From Penicillus capitatus (taxonomy: Eukaryota; Chlorophyta): DNA of 64,000 nt. Shown here piece after piece: positions 53,830 to 64,000 of the stretch. Location of the stretch: the NCBI GenBank assembly GCA_965649825.1, contig OZ287707.1, positions 434,001 through 498,000 on the forward strand, read 5' to 3'. The first letter of the stretch is position 1. Each line of letters begins with the position of its first letter. A program made the position numbers and the translations under genes. Under the pieces are notes generated by a model, which was given only the letters and a program-made list of their open reading frames with translations, was not told the DNA's origin and searched no databases.

Positions 53830-55950
53830 TCACGACACCTTTCTTATTTCTGGAAAACTATAAGCTGCTAGTACTATCCAACGTGGCCCATCTGTGTTTC
53901 GGAACCATGCAAGTTATCAGAACTGTCTTCCTTACCATGTCTACACTGGAGTGCAGCAGCATCACTATTCAAGACAACCATCAGGTCTCTCTACAGACGA
54001 CTCGTTTTCTGAGCTGATGAATCATTTACCCTAGCAAGTTTGCATTATCACTGGACCGAAGGGAGATCTTGCATATGTGTAGGTGGCCGAGAAGAGAATG
54101 CATGGAACACATTCTGGAAATCAGAGACTTGGAGGCGATACATATGCAACGAATGAGTAAAAGTGATTTTTCCGTACTTTCAAGTCTTTGGACAGAGCGA
54201 TTGTCAATCCCACATTCAACCATATCGAAGTAAAGTCGTCTTAAACAGCTCTACCTACTCTTCTTACTGTGGAAATCCTAGGTCGAATGACATTGTCTTT
54301 CTGGCAGATCTCAAGGACCCATCGCATGCATGGTCGGCATGAACTTCTCCAGTAATGTGTTTCTGTCGATCCAGCTGTTTTTGGGACATCATCCGGACCA
54401 GGTTTGGAAAACTTTAAGGATTTGTTCTTGAATAACGAAGAGATTGTCTTTCAGCTTTGAGGACATGAGAAGACCCAAATGATGAAGTGGATCGACTTCT
54501 TTCAATAAGGAAAAGTCGTGGCGGCTTGTATGCCTTCTTTTCTCTGATCTTCGTTGATCCACCATGGAAACGAACTTCCTTCTCTCCCTCTTCTCGACAA
54601 TGCATTCTGGAGCATGAGTTCTGTTTTTGTTCGAGCCATCAGATTTACTGTGAGATCAGAATAAAAAAAGTGCCACACCAGACGAAATCTGTGATAGGAC
54701 GCGGCTGGGCATGACACGAGTTGCAGTCGATCCACGGTACTGGATATCTTCGATGACCTATCTGGACGTTAAAATAGACAGAGGCTTCGATGAGAAATGT
54801 TCTCGAGGCCCGACAAAGAAATGAACGGCAAGAAGCGCGGACGAAATCTCTGCCACCCCCTATCGAAGTTCAAACTGAAGGAAGGGGTACTTTTTTGTGC
54901 ATCAGCAGCGTTCTGGACAAACTTGGAAGCGATGAAGAATGTGACGAACAGAAAAGTTGTTGCTTCAGGTAAGAGACATACTCTTCTTCCTTCATTGGAT
55001 GCAGAGATGCCACAGGAGTATAACGGAAGGCTGAACCCTCAACATTCCGAGCGATGGACGGAAAGTGGACAGAGTCCGCACTCATCCATTTCCATAATTA
55101 AGACGAAACATAGCTCTTTTGAAAACGTCACATATTTTCAGAGTTTCCACAGAGACACATGGAGCAGAAAGGAGGAAAGAAACAGCGAAACCAAGGATCC
55201 AAGGAGCAGTCCCTCAAGCATTCTTGCTCTCGGCATTCGACAGGCCATCAAGTTGAGGAGGCAACATGAAGGATGAGGCACGACTTGAAACAGAGCGCAG
55301 GCCAAAGGCAAGAGTGAAGACAGAAGCCTTGACATCAGAGATGGGACCATGCCTTGATCAAGAATCTGGAGAATTCTGCATAGAAGAGAAGCTCTCGGAT
55401 CGCTATGAAGCCGCCATAAAGAACGGAACATGTCCAGAGCGAAGACACATCCAGAAACTATACAAAAGAGTAAGCAAGCGTGGTGCGTCACTCGATTAAT
55501 GCATCCAACATGCGAAATGCTGAAACAGATGTAGCGGCAGTTAAAGGCACAAACAGTATACGCATCCATGACCACGTACATCTCATCAACCGATGTTTGC
55601 TTGCAGGCAGTTGATTCCCGGGCACATCGAGACTGAAGCGGAGAGTCTTTGCTGACAGGCCTGACTGTGCAGTTTGCTTCAGCGATGGTTCTTGAAAGAC
55701 GAGGAGAGAAGACAGAAGTCAGGGCATTGAAGACAAAAGACTGGTATCGACAGAAGCATCCAACAGCAGCAATCTGTTCCTCCCTATTGGCGTGGCAAGC
55801 GGTGCTGCCGCCAGGGTGGTTGGTTGGGCGATAGGGAGTGGATGGGTCGACCACCGGTAGGCCCTGCTCCCGTCGTCATAGCCGCGTACCGTCCGAGTGC
55901 AGACTGACTGCCATTGTATGTGTGCGGAGTCGGGCTCCTGGATCTGCACC
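53830..55950. other. Gene-poor; one hypothetical frame at 54,797-55,276 (+)
   Basis: The 159-codon frame contains KLKEGVLFCASAAFWTNLEA and a Lys/Arg/Ser-rich C-terminus. A second frame (55,266-55,499) is charged (EEKLSDRYEAAIKNG). They may be exons of one gene but no family is recognised. Confidence 0.3.
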
Positions 55951-55959
55951 AACGGGACG

Positions 55960-56570
55960 TCTTGTTTTGTTTTCTTGTTTTCTTGTTGTGTGTGTTTTGT
56001 TTTTTTATCTGTTTATCCTGTTTTTTCTTCAGTTTTGTTATTCTTGTTTTCTTGTTTTCTTGTTGTGTGTGTTTTGTTTTTTTATCTGTTTATCCTGTTT
56101 TGTCTTCAGTTTTGTTTTTCTTGTTTTATTTGCCTTGTTATGTGTGTTTTCTTTTTTTGTCCTATTTATCCTGTTTTGTTGTCAGTTTTGTTATTCTTGT
56201 TGTTCTTATTTTGTTTTATTTTATTTGTCTTGTTCTTGTTGTTCTTATTTTGTTTTATTTTATTTGTCTTGTTCTTGTTGTTTTGTTTTTTTCTTTCCGT
56301 TTTTTCTTTCCCCGTTGGTGCATTTTGCTTTTTAGGCAGATCTTGCCTTTTCTTTCTCCTTATGTGCATGTGTGGCAGGATCTGCCATTTTCTTTCCTGT
56401 CTGTGTTTTTAATTTTTCTGTTTTCTGTTTCCTTGTTTAATTTTTCTGTTTTCTGTTTCCTTGTTTAATTTTTCTGTTTTCTGTTTCCTTGTTCACTTGT
56501 TATTTTCATTTTTGGCTGCAGTTTTCATTTTGTTTTCTTCTCCGTGCCGGGTCCTTTTTTCTTTTTTGTT
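55960..56570. repeat. T-rich strand-asymmetric low-complexity tract with internal tandem repeats
   Basis: About 600 bases are dominated by T with some C and G on the plus strand and few A. Sub-repeats: a ~72-base unit with TTTATCTGTTTATCCTG about three times (55,990-56,170), a ~40-base unit with TTATTTTGTTTTATTTTATT twice (56,200-56,280), and a ~28-base unit TTTAATTTTTCTGTTTTCTG three times (56,405-56,490). Long hydrophobic reading frames here are compositional artefacts. Confidence 0.9.
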
Positions 56571-58492
56571 TAATGGACCCCTTAACTACATGTCCGCGCA
56601 GCGCGTCGAACAATGGTCTATGGAGCCCTGACCTGCTGCTGATGGATGTGTCCTTGTCGCCTCGTCGACACCTCGTGTGTTATTGGCGCAGTGGGTATGG
56701 AGTCACGCCACCGGTCCCCGTCCCAGGTTGTTTTTATGGCAGCCGCTTTGCCAAAAGTAAGCATCACTGTCTCAGAAAAGAATGGACATCACACTTTGTG
56801 TTTACAGATGCACGCCATTACAGCAAGATTGAACTGTTACCACAACTATCTTGCGTTTCTAGTCGATGACTATTGTACCGAGAATTCAAAGATGTCAGTT
56901 ATTTATTATCTTTAACTCTTGAGAAGGCTTTCTGCAAAGCTACGTCGGCTGGAGTCTCCTCAATGGACAAGGCCGTGGAGTCAAAATGTGAACGACAGTG
57001 TCTGTAGCGTTGATAACACGAGCATCCGGCCGGTCGACCAGAGTTTCCGTTGTTCTTGGAAGAATGCATTGCACCGAAGAATTTTTGAATCATCGTGGAG
57101 AATGGCTGCTTTTTCGAGGATGCCTGACAGACGTTGACTCTATTTATTGCCGATGACAGAGCGAACGAACGAATTGTGTCTGGCTCGCCATGCAACAGTC
57201 GGTGTTTCTTTTTTCATCGCTCTCATGCGAAGTTTCCTGGGATCCAATCTGTGAAACTCCAATCACTTTGTGTTTTGGTGTGTGTACGCTATTGTGTTTT
57301 CTGAATGCTTAGGGATGTCATCAATCCCCAGTACTGGGAATTTTCAACCTTTTTTTATGAAAACTGAACTCTGTTCGCACTCAGGCTTTCTGTTAAACTC
57401 GTGTTACAGATGAATACTATTGCAGAACTCCATTCCATAGTCTGACTTTCAGCGATGTTATTCGCAAAATTGGTTTGTTAAGTACGAGTTATCATTACCA
57501 CGCAGTTTCCCGTGTATTCTTCCCGAAGGCGCGATAGAAATGTAGATGTGAATGTGGCCGACATGCAATTCAGACCAGTCTTTGATTTGCAGCAAACGCC
57601 AAACAGACAGAAGCATGTATTGTTGAAACCCACAAGTTCAATGTGCAATGCTCTCCATCTATGATGCACATTCAATGCAGAAAGGCTCTGAAATGCTTGA
57701 CGTCATCATGCTCTCCTAGGCTCATCGCCGTCTTATGTGCAGAAAAGTGTTCGACTCCTTTAATCTGCTTTCCGCCTGGTTTCGTACAATGGCCTGTTCA
57801 GGAAACAGCGCAATTCTGAAACCTTCCAGTCTTGATGAGACCTCCATCAGAATCCTGAAAGACAGTCCGGTTCAGGAGATCGTACTCCCCATACGTCAAG
57901 TAAATCGTAAATGAAAGAATCAGTATTTAAAACTCCGCGTTCGGTTAGCGTCACATCAAGGACAACATTCTATTCATGCATACAACGTGGTATCCTTCGA
58001 ACAGGAGCGATCCATACACCAATGGGCTGGATGGACTTCTCTTGTTCCATCAGAAACAGGTTAACGACGTTACATAGATTTTCTCAAACGTACAAGTAGA
58101 GCAATCCGAGAACCGAGTCTTTGGGACCAGGCGACAGATGTTATGTGCATGAAGCACCTCATCACTAGGACAGGTCTACGTCAATTGACATTGGCAAGAC
58201 AACCGAGTTTAAATGTAATTCAGCAGGAGGTCGTCTGCCGCCAAAGTAGAAAAAAACACAAAGCAACGTCCAGTAACGACGTCTGAACATCTAAGACCAT
58301 TTCAGTGTTCTTCAAAGCTCGTCGTTATAGATGAGAACCGTTTGTCTTTACTTGAATAGCACGCTGGAGACGTTTTGCTGCTTGGGTTCTTTACGAGAGC
58401 CGTCACATCAAGCTGTCGCATTTAACCGTCCCGTCCTGTGATTGACGATTCACGTTCTGCATTATTGACGGCTCTTGTGTCGTGGAATCTGG
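56571..58492. other. No recognisable gene
   Basis: Short frames only. Minus-strand 56,899-57,195 ends with an ankyrin-like ETPADVALQKAF but is too short to assign. Confidence 0.4.
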
Positions 58493-59914
58493 ATGGGTGT
58501 CGAAGACGACTGTGTCTGTTCGAGTCCGAAGCTCTTTGTTGGTCAAGTCCCTATCGATGTCGACGAAAACGCTCTCCGGCGTCGTTTTGAATCTCTTGGC
58601 CACGTTCAGCGCATTGACATGTTGACGCCGCGTCAACTCAATGTTTCCACACGCAGCGCAATGATCTGGTTCGAAACCTGGTCCGACGTCGAGCGCATCC
58701 TCGAGGGTGCGGAAGAGGGTCGACTTGACCTCGGCAGCACGAAACGCCTCGTCATACGCATTGCCGATCCGCCTAAGCGTGCCGATCGTTGTGTCGGGAT
58801 CAAGCCTCGAAAGCTCTTCGTCGGACAAGTACGCCTAGAAACGTCGCTGGTTGCCGGCGATACTTCTTCGCGGATGTGTGATAATAGATTCCGCGTGAGG
58901 TTCAGGAGAGTGACGTGGAGAGACTCTTTTCGCAGTTTGGTGCGATCACTGAGTTCGAGATGCCCAAGCGTCTTGCAGGTTGCTTCGCGCGTTTGCGTCT
59001 CATCGATCTGCGTTGTGCGTGATGTTGTAGCTGTTTGCTGTGCGTTCGTTCGGTTTGAGAAATGGCGTCAGGCAGAAGATGCCATTCGCACACTCAACGA
59101 GAGATTCCAGTTTCAAGAATCCAAACGACCGCTCGTCGTGAAATTTGCAGATGCCAAAACAGCAGATCCCGTCAGAAGCGCAGCACAAGTCATCGGTGAG
59201 AAGAGACCATTGACACCAGAAGATCGTGCCGACGTCACCAAGCGACCGTTTTCGCTGCCGTGTGGGGGAGAACAGAGAAAAAGAGATCCACTCGAGATGG
59301 GATACCTCTCCAGTCGCATGGGGATGCCAATGGGGATGGGGAACCTCATTGGAATGGGCCGACTCGAATGGGTTCAGGAAGAGAGTCACCGATTTCTCAA
59401 AGTGACAGACACAGATGAATGGGCTTCTTCTTGATGTATGGATGATTCGTGTCAGGATTATGGAAAGGAGACGACAGCAAGTGTGGCGCTGATTTCCAAT
59501 CTGACGACCACGAGTACGTCGTTGCATCTATCGACCGTCAATTTTGGGATGGGTCAGCACGATGGCGTGTCGACGGTGCGAGATTTGAGTGATGTGCCCG
59601 TCGGGGCCAACGGGAAATTGGGAAAAGGATTCAGTGACCCCAGAGTCAAAGAATGGACATTGTTCATCGGTCAGATACCGCATCAAGCAAACGAATATAC
59701 ACTATGGGACATATTCCGTCCCTTTGGCGAAATTCTCGAACTCAATATCCTCAGAAAAGATGGGAAACACAGAGGCTGTGCCTTTGTCACGTACGAAACA
59801 AAAGAAATGAGTCTCGCAGCCATCGAACAGCTCGATGGGACATCTTTCCCTTGGGATGCGAATCAGAGAAAACTTGTCGTCCGTTTTCGTGAAAAGACAG
59901 CAAGAAATGGATGA
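58493..59914 (+). CDS. RNA-binding protein with three RRMs (CELF/Bruno-like)
   Basis: 408 residues from four exons (58493-58828, 58888-58978, 59031-59371, 59456-59914; the third intron, 84 nt, is inferred). RRM1: KLFVGQVPIDVDENALRRRF with a weak RNP1. RRM2: KLFVGQIPREVQESDVERLF, CCAFVRFEKWRQAEDAI, LVVKFADAK. A Met/Gly linker (MGMPMGMGNLIGMG) and a Ser/Thr stretch lead to RRM3: WTLFIGQIPHQANEYTLWDI, GCAFVTYETKEMSLAAIEQL, LVVRF at the C-terminus. Two N-terminal RRMs, a linker and a C-terminal RRM is the CELF/Bruno/FCA layout, linked to splicing and mRNA stability. The gene ends 15 bases before the stop of COQ3 on the other strand. Confidence 0.85.
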
Positions 59915-59929
59915 CAATGCAAGTGCGAT

Positions 59930-60863
59930 TCAAACCTCCGTTTTGTTTGTCTCTTCTGACTGCTGGACAGTTTCTTCGCTTTCAGGTTTCGCCGGGGCCT
60001 CTGTAGAGATATCTGGTTTCTTGACGAATGCCGCTGCGTAGTTGATGGATGTGTCATCACTCAGTCTCCATTTTTGTGTAATTGGATTCCATTGCATTCC
60101 TGTCAGCACGTCTAGTTTCAATCCTGCCTGTCGCGCGGCGATGGCCATCTCTCCAGGGGTCAAAAACATTGCCCAGTCGTGTGTTCCTTGAGGAACCATG
60201 TTTAGCACATACTCGGCCATCCAGATCGCACCCACCAAAGACGTCAGTGTACGATTCAGTGTCGTTAGACAAAGCAGTCCATCAGGCTGCATTAACTGCG
60301 AAAGGGTCTTGACGAAGGCGACCGGATCCTGGACGTGTTCGATCACTTCCGATGCCACAACGACGTCAAATCGAACATCCCTTTGCACCAGATCTTCAGC
60401 AGCCGTGCATTCGTATCTATAAAAACCGCGATCTCGCCTCGCAAAAGAGTGAGAGAAGTGAAAATAACGTGACGGTTTGAGTGAGAGAAGTATCGGACTG
60501 CAAATGATGCTGTGCCGCAGCGATGTTCTGTGGAACGACATCGATGCCCAACACCTCGCCTCCCAATCGTCCCAATGCTTCTGTCAGAATCCCTCCCCCA
60601 CATCCAACGTCCAGAATCCTTCGGTTCTCCAACGGAAGACGCACAGATGGTGTCGATTGAGAGAAATGCCGAAGCGAAGCATTCCGTATGAACATGGTCC
60701 GAACAGGGTTCATTTGGTGCAATCCCCAGCACTCTCCTCCTCGATCCCACCAAGAAACTTCTCGAAACTTCGCCACTTCCGACGCCTTGGTCGAGGCACT
60801 CTCGCGAAATCCCCCATTTGAGGCAAACCCCTTTCCCGCTGTCGTTCTTTCCTCGCACAGCAC
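59930..60863 (-). CDS. COQ3: Ubiquinone biosynthesis O-methyltransferase
   Basis: 293 residues from two exons (60863-60469, 60416-59930). Seen: EVAKFREVSWWDRGGECWGL and HQMNPVRTMFI (UbiG/COQ3 N-terminal signature), SAM motif I ILDVGCGGGILTEAL, VLGIDVVPQNI, FDVVVASEVIEHVQDPVAF, CLTTLNRTLTSLVGAIWMAE and VPQGTHDWAMFLTP. This enzyme carries out the two O-methylations of ubiquinone synthesis on the matrix side of the inner mitochondrial membrane. The first ~30 residues are basic and Ser-rich, suitable for a mitochondrial presequence; an upstream exon cannot be excluded. It is divergent from RPS1 (130 bases between starts). Confidence 0.92.
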
Positions 60864-60993
60864 AGCAGTTTCCTATCAGCTTCGTTGACAGGACCTTACA
60901 AGGCAGGCCAGCTTCGCAGTGTCAGACGACTGCAGCTCAAAAGATGTGTCCTGGCCATTATCTGTCGTACATCCGGCAAAGAGGTTCATCATC

Positions 60994-62154
60994 ATGGTGC
61001 GTGTCGCTCTCTCCACTGCCTCGCCGCGTCTGTCAAGGCCAGTCTTCTCTCGGCGATGCCGACCCTTTCGCGCACGCCGTTTCGCGCGAAGCACGGCCGT
61101 TTCTGAGATACCGTCGTACGATTCGATCGAGCTCGAAGAGGAAGAGAATCTCGATCGCGACGAGTTCCTTCGCGAATTCGATAACCTTCTCGATGAAACC
61201 GAATACGTATTCGAAGTGGGCGAACGCGTCGAAGGGCTGGTGTTTGATGTCGAAGAAGCGGGTGCCTATATCGATTTCGGCGGAAAAGAAGTAGGATACT
61301 GCAACACCAGTGAAATGGGACTACTAAAAGTATCTGACGCCCGACAAGTCTTCGAGCCCAACACTGTACGTATTTTCGACATCGGAGCGATTGGGATCGA
61401 AAGCGAACGATTGGGTGGAGAAGTCACCCTCCTCTCTCAGAAAGAGGTCGTCAAAGAAATCGCATTCGAGCGTTTGCGACAGATGGGTGAATTTCAGACC
61501 AAGTTCCAGGTGGATGTCCTGGAGAAGAATGCTGGCGGTTATATGGTGCAGGACGAAATGGGCATGACTGGATTTCTCCCCGGAAAGCAAACCGTCGGCA
61601 ATCCAGCCAGCGATTCTGACGACGAGGACGAGCTCATTGGACAGAGAATTACTGTGAGGATTCTGGACATCTTCGAGGAGTCCGAACGAATTCTCGTCTC
61701 GCAGCGGGGCATTGCGGGATCTGATGTTGACGAATCCAGATTTGCGATGGGATCTGTTTTGGACGGCGTGGTGGATGGTGTGATGCCCTACGGTGTGTTC
61801 ATCACCGCGGGAGGCATTTCTGGTCTCCTCCATTCGTCACAGATCTCAGGCGCCCATGTAGCCGATGTTGGCTCTGTCTTCAGTGTGAACGATCGGGTCA
61901 AAGTCATGGTGCTGGGATACGACCGCACTCGCAATCGACTGTCCTTTTCGACGAAAAAATTGGAGCCGACGTCCGGAGACATGCTTAAAGATCCAAAGCT
62001 TGTGTACGAAAAGGCGGAGGAGATGGCTGCGAAGTTCAAGAAAGAAGTGGAGCTGGCGGCAGCCCGTATTCAAGCGACAGAGTCTGAAACCATTGTCTCG
62101 GATGTCTCTCTCGACACCTCTCGACTTGAAGGAGGACTTATGTATGAAGACTAA
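60994..62154 (+). CDS. RPS1: Plastid 30S ribosomal protein S1
   Basis: 386 residues, single exon. An Arg/Ser/Pro-rich leader (MVRVALSTASPRLSRPVFSR and on to about residue 40) is a transit peptide without a hydrophobic signal. An acidic stretch and three S1 domains follow: VGERVEGLVFDVEEAGAYID, the second around FQVDVLEKNAGGYMV ... GFLPGKQ, and the third AMGSVLDGVVDGVMPYGVFI. The C-terminal string LSFSTKKLEPTSGDML and AEEMAAKF are characteristic of chloroplast S1. The protein binds mRNA 5' leaders on the plastid small subunit. ATG 60,994 is the first ATG; the frame is open further upstream but without another ATG. Nuclear-encoded RPS1 shows the host has a plastid. Confidence 0.9.
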   Translation: MVRVALSTASPRLSRPVFSRRCRPFRARRFARSTAVSEIPSYDSIELEEEENLDRDEFLREFDNLLDETEYVFEVGERVEGLVFDVEEAGAYIDFGGKEVGYCNTSEMGLLKVSDARQVFEPNTVRIFDIGAIGIESERLGGEVTLLSQKEVVKEIAFERLRQMGEFQTKFQVDVLEKNAGGYMVQDEMGMTGFLPGKQTVGNPASDSDDEDELIGQRITVRILDIFEESERILVSQRGIAGSDVDESRFAMGSVLDGVVDGVMPYGVFITAGGISGLLHSSQISGAHVADVGSVFSVNDRVKVMVLGYDRTRNRLSFSTKKLEPTSGDMLKDPKLVYEKAEEMAAKFKKEVELAAARIQATESETIVSDVSLDTSRLEGGLMYED

Positions 62155-62473
62155 GATGATCATCAACTGTGTCGTGTAGCGAGAGCCGAAAAGAGAATCG
62201 AGACATCTGAGTGCGGTACCCTTCAGGAAGGGATATACTCTGAGAACACTGCGCATCGTTTATGGGACGTATGCAATTTTTCCTATGTTTTCTTTCTTGA
62301 CCCACGGTAGAAAAAAGCAGAATCCGTCGTCCACCCTTAGCCTCTCGCCGGATCCAATATCTCATGCGCGATTTCTACCTGCGATGCTGTTTCTTGGTCA
62401 GATCGACGACAGAAGCGGCCAGCTCGTCGCGACTCAAACGTGAAGTAGTCGACCGTTCGCATATGAACATCGT
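62155..62473. other. Intergenic
   Basis: No gene recognised. The right end is the junction of the duplicated RPE segment. Confidence 0.5.
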
Positions 62474-63510
62474 GTTGCCATCGCGGACTTCGCCTTCGTC
62501 CGAGAAGACGACGATGCCTTCAGCACATGGATCGGCCATCAAACGGTACGTCGTTTCAGCACATGACACGCCAAACATTGCCGCAAAGAGAAGAGGGGAG
62601 GGATCGTCCACGGACGACGATAGCTCCGAGCATTCTGTCTTCGGACTTTGCTCGACTGGCGCATGAGTGCGAGAGAATGATGGAGCTGGGAGCGGATTGG
62701 CTGCACGTGGATGTGATGGATGGACACTTTGTGCCGAATCTGACGCTGGGACCGCCCATCCTCGGATCTCTGCGGCGGCACACGGACGCGTTCTTGGACT
62801 GCCACCTCATGGTGACGCATCCGGAGAAGTGGGTGTTTGCTTTTGCCCAGGCGGGGGCAGACATGTTCACGTTTCATTTGGAAGCGGTGGCGGATCCGTC
62901 GACGATGGGCAGTCGAGATGAAAAGGTGAGAAGAGAGAAAAGACTGATGAAAAGGCAGAGAAAAATGTGACAGGTTCTGCAACTGGTCGGCGAGATCCGA
63001 GAAGCGGGAATGCACGTGGGCGTGGCGCTCAAGCCTGCAACGCCTGTCGAGTACGTTCTGCCTTATCTGGCCGAAGTGGACCTGGTTCTGGTCCTGACGG
63101 TGGAGCCAGGGTTCGGAGGACAGTCCTTCATGGAGGACAAGGTCTGCGACGGGACAGCAGCCTCTCTTTCTCCTGAAGGGCTGTATCTGTATGTACAGGT
63201 GAAGAAATGCCAACAGCTTCGGGAAGCGTCGCGAGACGTGCAGATCGAGGTGGATGGAGGTCTGGCTCCCGACACCATCGACAAGGCCGCTGCCGTCGGT
63301 GCCAACGTCATCGTGGCAGGCAGTTCCATCTTCGGCGCTCAAGATCCAAAATCCGTCATCGAACAGCTTCGCAGCAGCGTCGACAGCGCCTCCACTTCTG
63401 CCTGATCCTATCGCTGAACTTTCCCTCTCTGTCGACTCGCTTTCCAAACATAAATGCTCATTTCATAATGATGCACATGAACTGTAACGTACCTTGTCGT
63501 TTGTGCGCGT
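62474..63510. repeat. Duplicated ~1.04-kb segment, copy 2 (partner 45,139-46,176)
   Basis: Same content and orientation as copy 1. Junctions are abrupt: AACATCGT precedes GTTGCCATCGCGGACT, and GTGCGCGT is followed by GATCGATG. Both exons and introns are conserved. Intron 3 differs most (CTTAATTGGCAGT versus CTGAAGGGCTGT). Confidence 0.9.
62514..63405 (+). CDS. RPE: Ribulose-phosphate 3-epimerase, copy 2
   Basis: 247 residues from four exons (introns 62546-62588, 62926-62973, 63142-63198), all splice sites as in copy 1. Catalytic motifs are unchanged ([31 protein letters not shown]). About eight residue changes against copy 1 were noticed, for example Lys to Arg in CERMM, Arg to Gly in ILGSL, Ser to Phe in KWVFAFA and Ile to Val in ANVIVAG. 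None touches an active-site residue. The frame is open upstream of the ATG, including an alternative start [15 protein letters not shown] that copy 1 lacks, so this copy could have a longer, basic N-terminus and a different location. Confidence 0.92.
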
Positions 63511-63515
63511 GATCG

Positions 63516-64000
63516 ATGTCAGCGTCGACAACAGAGAGACAGATCAATGAGCTCATTGCACAGCACAAGAAAAAGTTGGCGGAAATTGAAGAGACAAAGA
63601 GCTTCTTTGGATGGTTACACAAGAGGTCGCCGACTGGACCGAAGCTGTCTACCGCTCAGAGAATCCGACTGCACTTGGAGAGACATGGAAACGCCTGGTC
63701 CACTGCGCTCTTTGCAGGATGGATCATGATCCTCTCTTTGAGGCTTTCCGCATTGCGTCGCGAATTTGCGGTTTCCTTCGTCCCTTGCCCAGTTTCATAT
63801 CCGAGGTTGGTTCGGGTAGGAAGAGAAGGCGCAGCTGGAAGACAAAAATGTCACTCTTTCGAAGGAGAACGCAAAGTCCTGCCTCTCTCTCACATTTTTT
63901 CATCTTCATGTGTTTTTCTAGAATGAGAGAATACGTGGAGCGAATGGAGGGAAGTTGGTCGTCCATTCTTGAAGCTGTCCAGAAAAGCGGTTGGCGATCC
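63516..64000 (+). CDS. Membrane-anchored coiled-coil protein, 5' part (cut by window edge)
   Basis: Exons 63516-63770, 63820-63875 and 63922 to the edge read in one frame. A charged N-terminal helix (RQINELIAQHKKKLAEIEET) is followed by a single hydrophobic segment around AWSTALFAGWIMILSLRLSA and a coiled coil (EEKAQLEDKNVTLSKENAK, then MREYVERMEGSWSSILEAV). No family recognised. The start is the first ATG, six bases after the end of the duplicated RPE segment, so the duplication inserted right at, or brought along, its 5' leader. Confidence 0.6.

Noticed and set aside
53212-54017. Six long frames over the minisatellite as repeat proteins
   Set aside because: Openness in all frames follows from a stop-poor repeat; no start context or flanking coding sequence supports a gene.
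55838-56468. Long hydrophobic Phe/Leu/Cys-rich reading frames
   Set aside because: They are translations of the T-rich low-complexity tract, open in all three plus frames.
61324-61833. Minus-strand 169-codon frame inside RPS1
   Set aside because: Antisense shadow of a clearly identified three-S1-domain gene.

Overview
The window is eukaryotic nuclear DNA. Almost every recognisable gene can be read only by removing very short introns (mostly 43-63 nt, GT..AG), and genes lie on both strands, often head-to-head or tail-to-tail with tens of bases between them. A nuclear gene for plastid-type ribosomal protein S1 carries a basic transit-peptide-like leader without a hydrophobic signal sequence, and there is a YceD/DUF177 protein. 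Together these point to an alga with a plastid of the primary type. I cannot fix the lineage from sequence alone.

Left third (1-17,100) is gene-poor and accessory. It holds a fragment of a WD40 gene, a STAND/NB-ARC plus TPR gene with frameshifts and a stop, an integrase remnant, and four copies of an unrecognised ~148-residue protein family whose 5' leaders are built from nested palindromes. One copy is intact (1,654-2,100) and three are decayed. A second copy of the WD40 fragment ends four bases before the start of the next gene.

Middle (17,100-46,100) is dense housekeeping DNA: a 16-exon bridge-like lipid-transfer protein of the FMP27/SABRE/BLTP2 family; tRNA pseudouridine synthase PUS3/DEG1; a SAM-domain membrane protein; the YceD protein; a polysaccharide pyruvyl transferase-like Golgi-type protein; a complete fused ergothioneine synthase (Egt1); peroxin PEX19 with a C-terminal CaaX box; N-terminal glutamine amidohydrolase NTAQ1; a thioredoxin-like protein; a WD40/coiled-coil protein; a RhoGAP-fold protein; a mitochondrial-carrier-family transporter; and ribulose-phosphate 3-epimerase (RPE).

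Right third (46,100-64,000) is mixed. It contains a signal-peptide gene broken by frameshifts, an unusual MATH / USP7-type ubiquitin-like / MDM2-type RING protein with no deubiquitinase domain, a ~50-bp GC-rich minisatellite, a 600-base T-rich tract and long stretches with nothing recognisable. A compact housekeeping block follows: a three-RRM RNA-binding protein, COQ3, plastid RPS1, a second near-identical RPE copy, and the start of a membrane/coiled-coil gene cut by the window edge.

For nine genes I checked that the proposed exons sum to a multiple of three (BLTP2-like, PUS3, NTAQ1, thioredoxin-like, pyruvyl transferase, PEX19, carrier, COQ3, RRM protein); both RPE copies also pass. No RNA gene, CRISPR array or bacterial-type operon was found.
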